Shown: piece by piece, positions 12,785-12,792 of the stretch
Layout: each line of letters opens with the position of its first letter
Position numbering within the stretch: the first letter of the stretch is position 1
Assembly: GCA_934569225.1 (NCBI GenBank)
Contig: CAKTKC010000032.1
Span: 1 to 12,792 of the forward strand
Length of the DNA stretch: 12,792 nucleotides
Direction of reading: 5' to 3'
From: an uncultured Oscillospiraceae bacterium
GTDB lineage: Bacteria > Bacillota > Clostridia > Oscillospirales > Oscillospiraceae
Made by a program: the position numbers and the translations under genes
The notes under the pieces: model-generated
The model's database searches: none
What the model was told of the DNA's origin: nothing
The model's input: only the letters and a program-made list of their open reading frames with translations

Positions 12785-12792
12785 AAAAGAAA

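Overview
The window reads like the chromosome of a GC-rich anaerobic member of the Clostridia, most likely an Oscillospiraceae-type gut bacterium with acetogenic (Wood-Ljungdahl) capacity. The case rests on three things: a CODH/ACS gene group at the left end, an ECF-type folate transporter behind a tetrahydrofolate (THF) riboswitch, and short AT-rich intergenic regions with sigma-A-type promoters. The genus is an inference; no rRNA or other taxonomic marker is present.

Layout. (1) Positions 1-3960: the 3' half of cooS (CO dehydrogenase), then cooC (nickel-insertion ATPase) and acsB (acetyl-CoA synthase), all on +, closed by a strong terminator that also faces the next, convergent gene. (2) 4044-4573, minus strand: a 46-residue cysteine-rich membrane microprotein and a small Cro/CI-type regulator, followed by a divergent intergenic region carrying two copies of a palindromic, operator-like site. 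(3) 4742-5902: a secreted D-alanyl-D-alanine carboxypeptidase. (4) 5939-7391: promoter, THF riboswitch, intrinsic terminator and folT, an ECF S component with an unusual C-terminal extension. (5) 7484-10309: promoter with an embedded inverted repeat, ppdK (pyruvate phosphate dikinase) and a terminator. (6) 10335-11971: an iron-sulfur-flavoprotein-like oxidoreductase on -, divergent from an alkyltransferase-like protein on + that has lost the catalytic cysteine; the latter converges, with a 22-bp overlap, on an AlkA-type DNA glycosylase on -. (7) 12120-12698: a small lipoprotein of unknown function. (8) The last ~70 bases look like the start of another unit, possibly the end of an insertion sequence with its own promoter.

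How the genes may fit together. CooS/CooC/AcsB form the carbonyl branch of acetyl-CoA synthesis. The methyl branch needs THF, which the riboswitch-controlled FolT would import. PpdK converts pyruvate, AMP and PPi reversibly to PEP, ATP and Pi, and so connects acetyl-CoA-derived pyruvate to gluconeogenesis or conserves energy from PPi. This metabolic link is inference from family roles; these genes are not one operon. The remaining genes (peptidoglycan, alkylation repair, flavoprotein, lipoprotein) are ordinary single-gene units. I saw no CRISPR array, tRNA, rRNA, phage genes or complete mobile element. The points most worth checking are the riboswitch/FolT pair, the paired palindromes, the cysteine-rich microprotein and the MGMT-like protein without its active cysteine.
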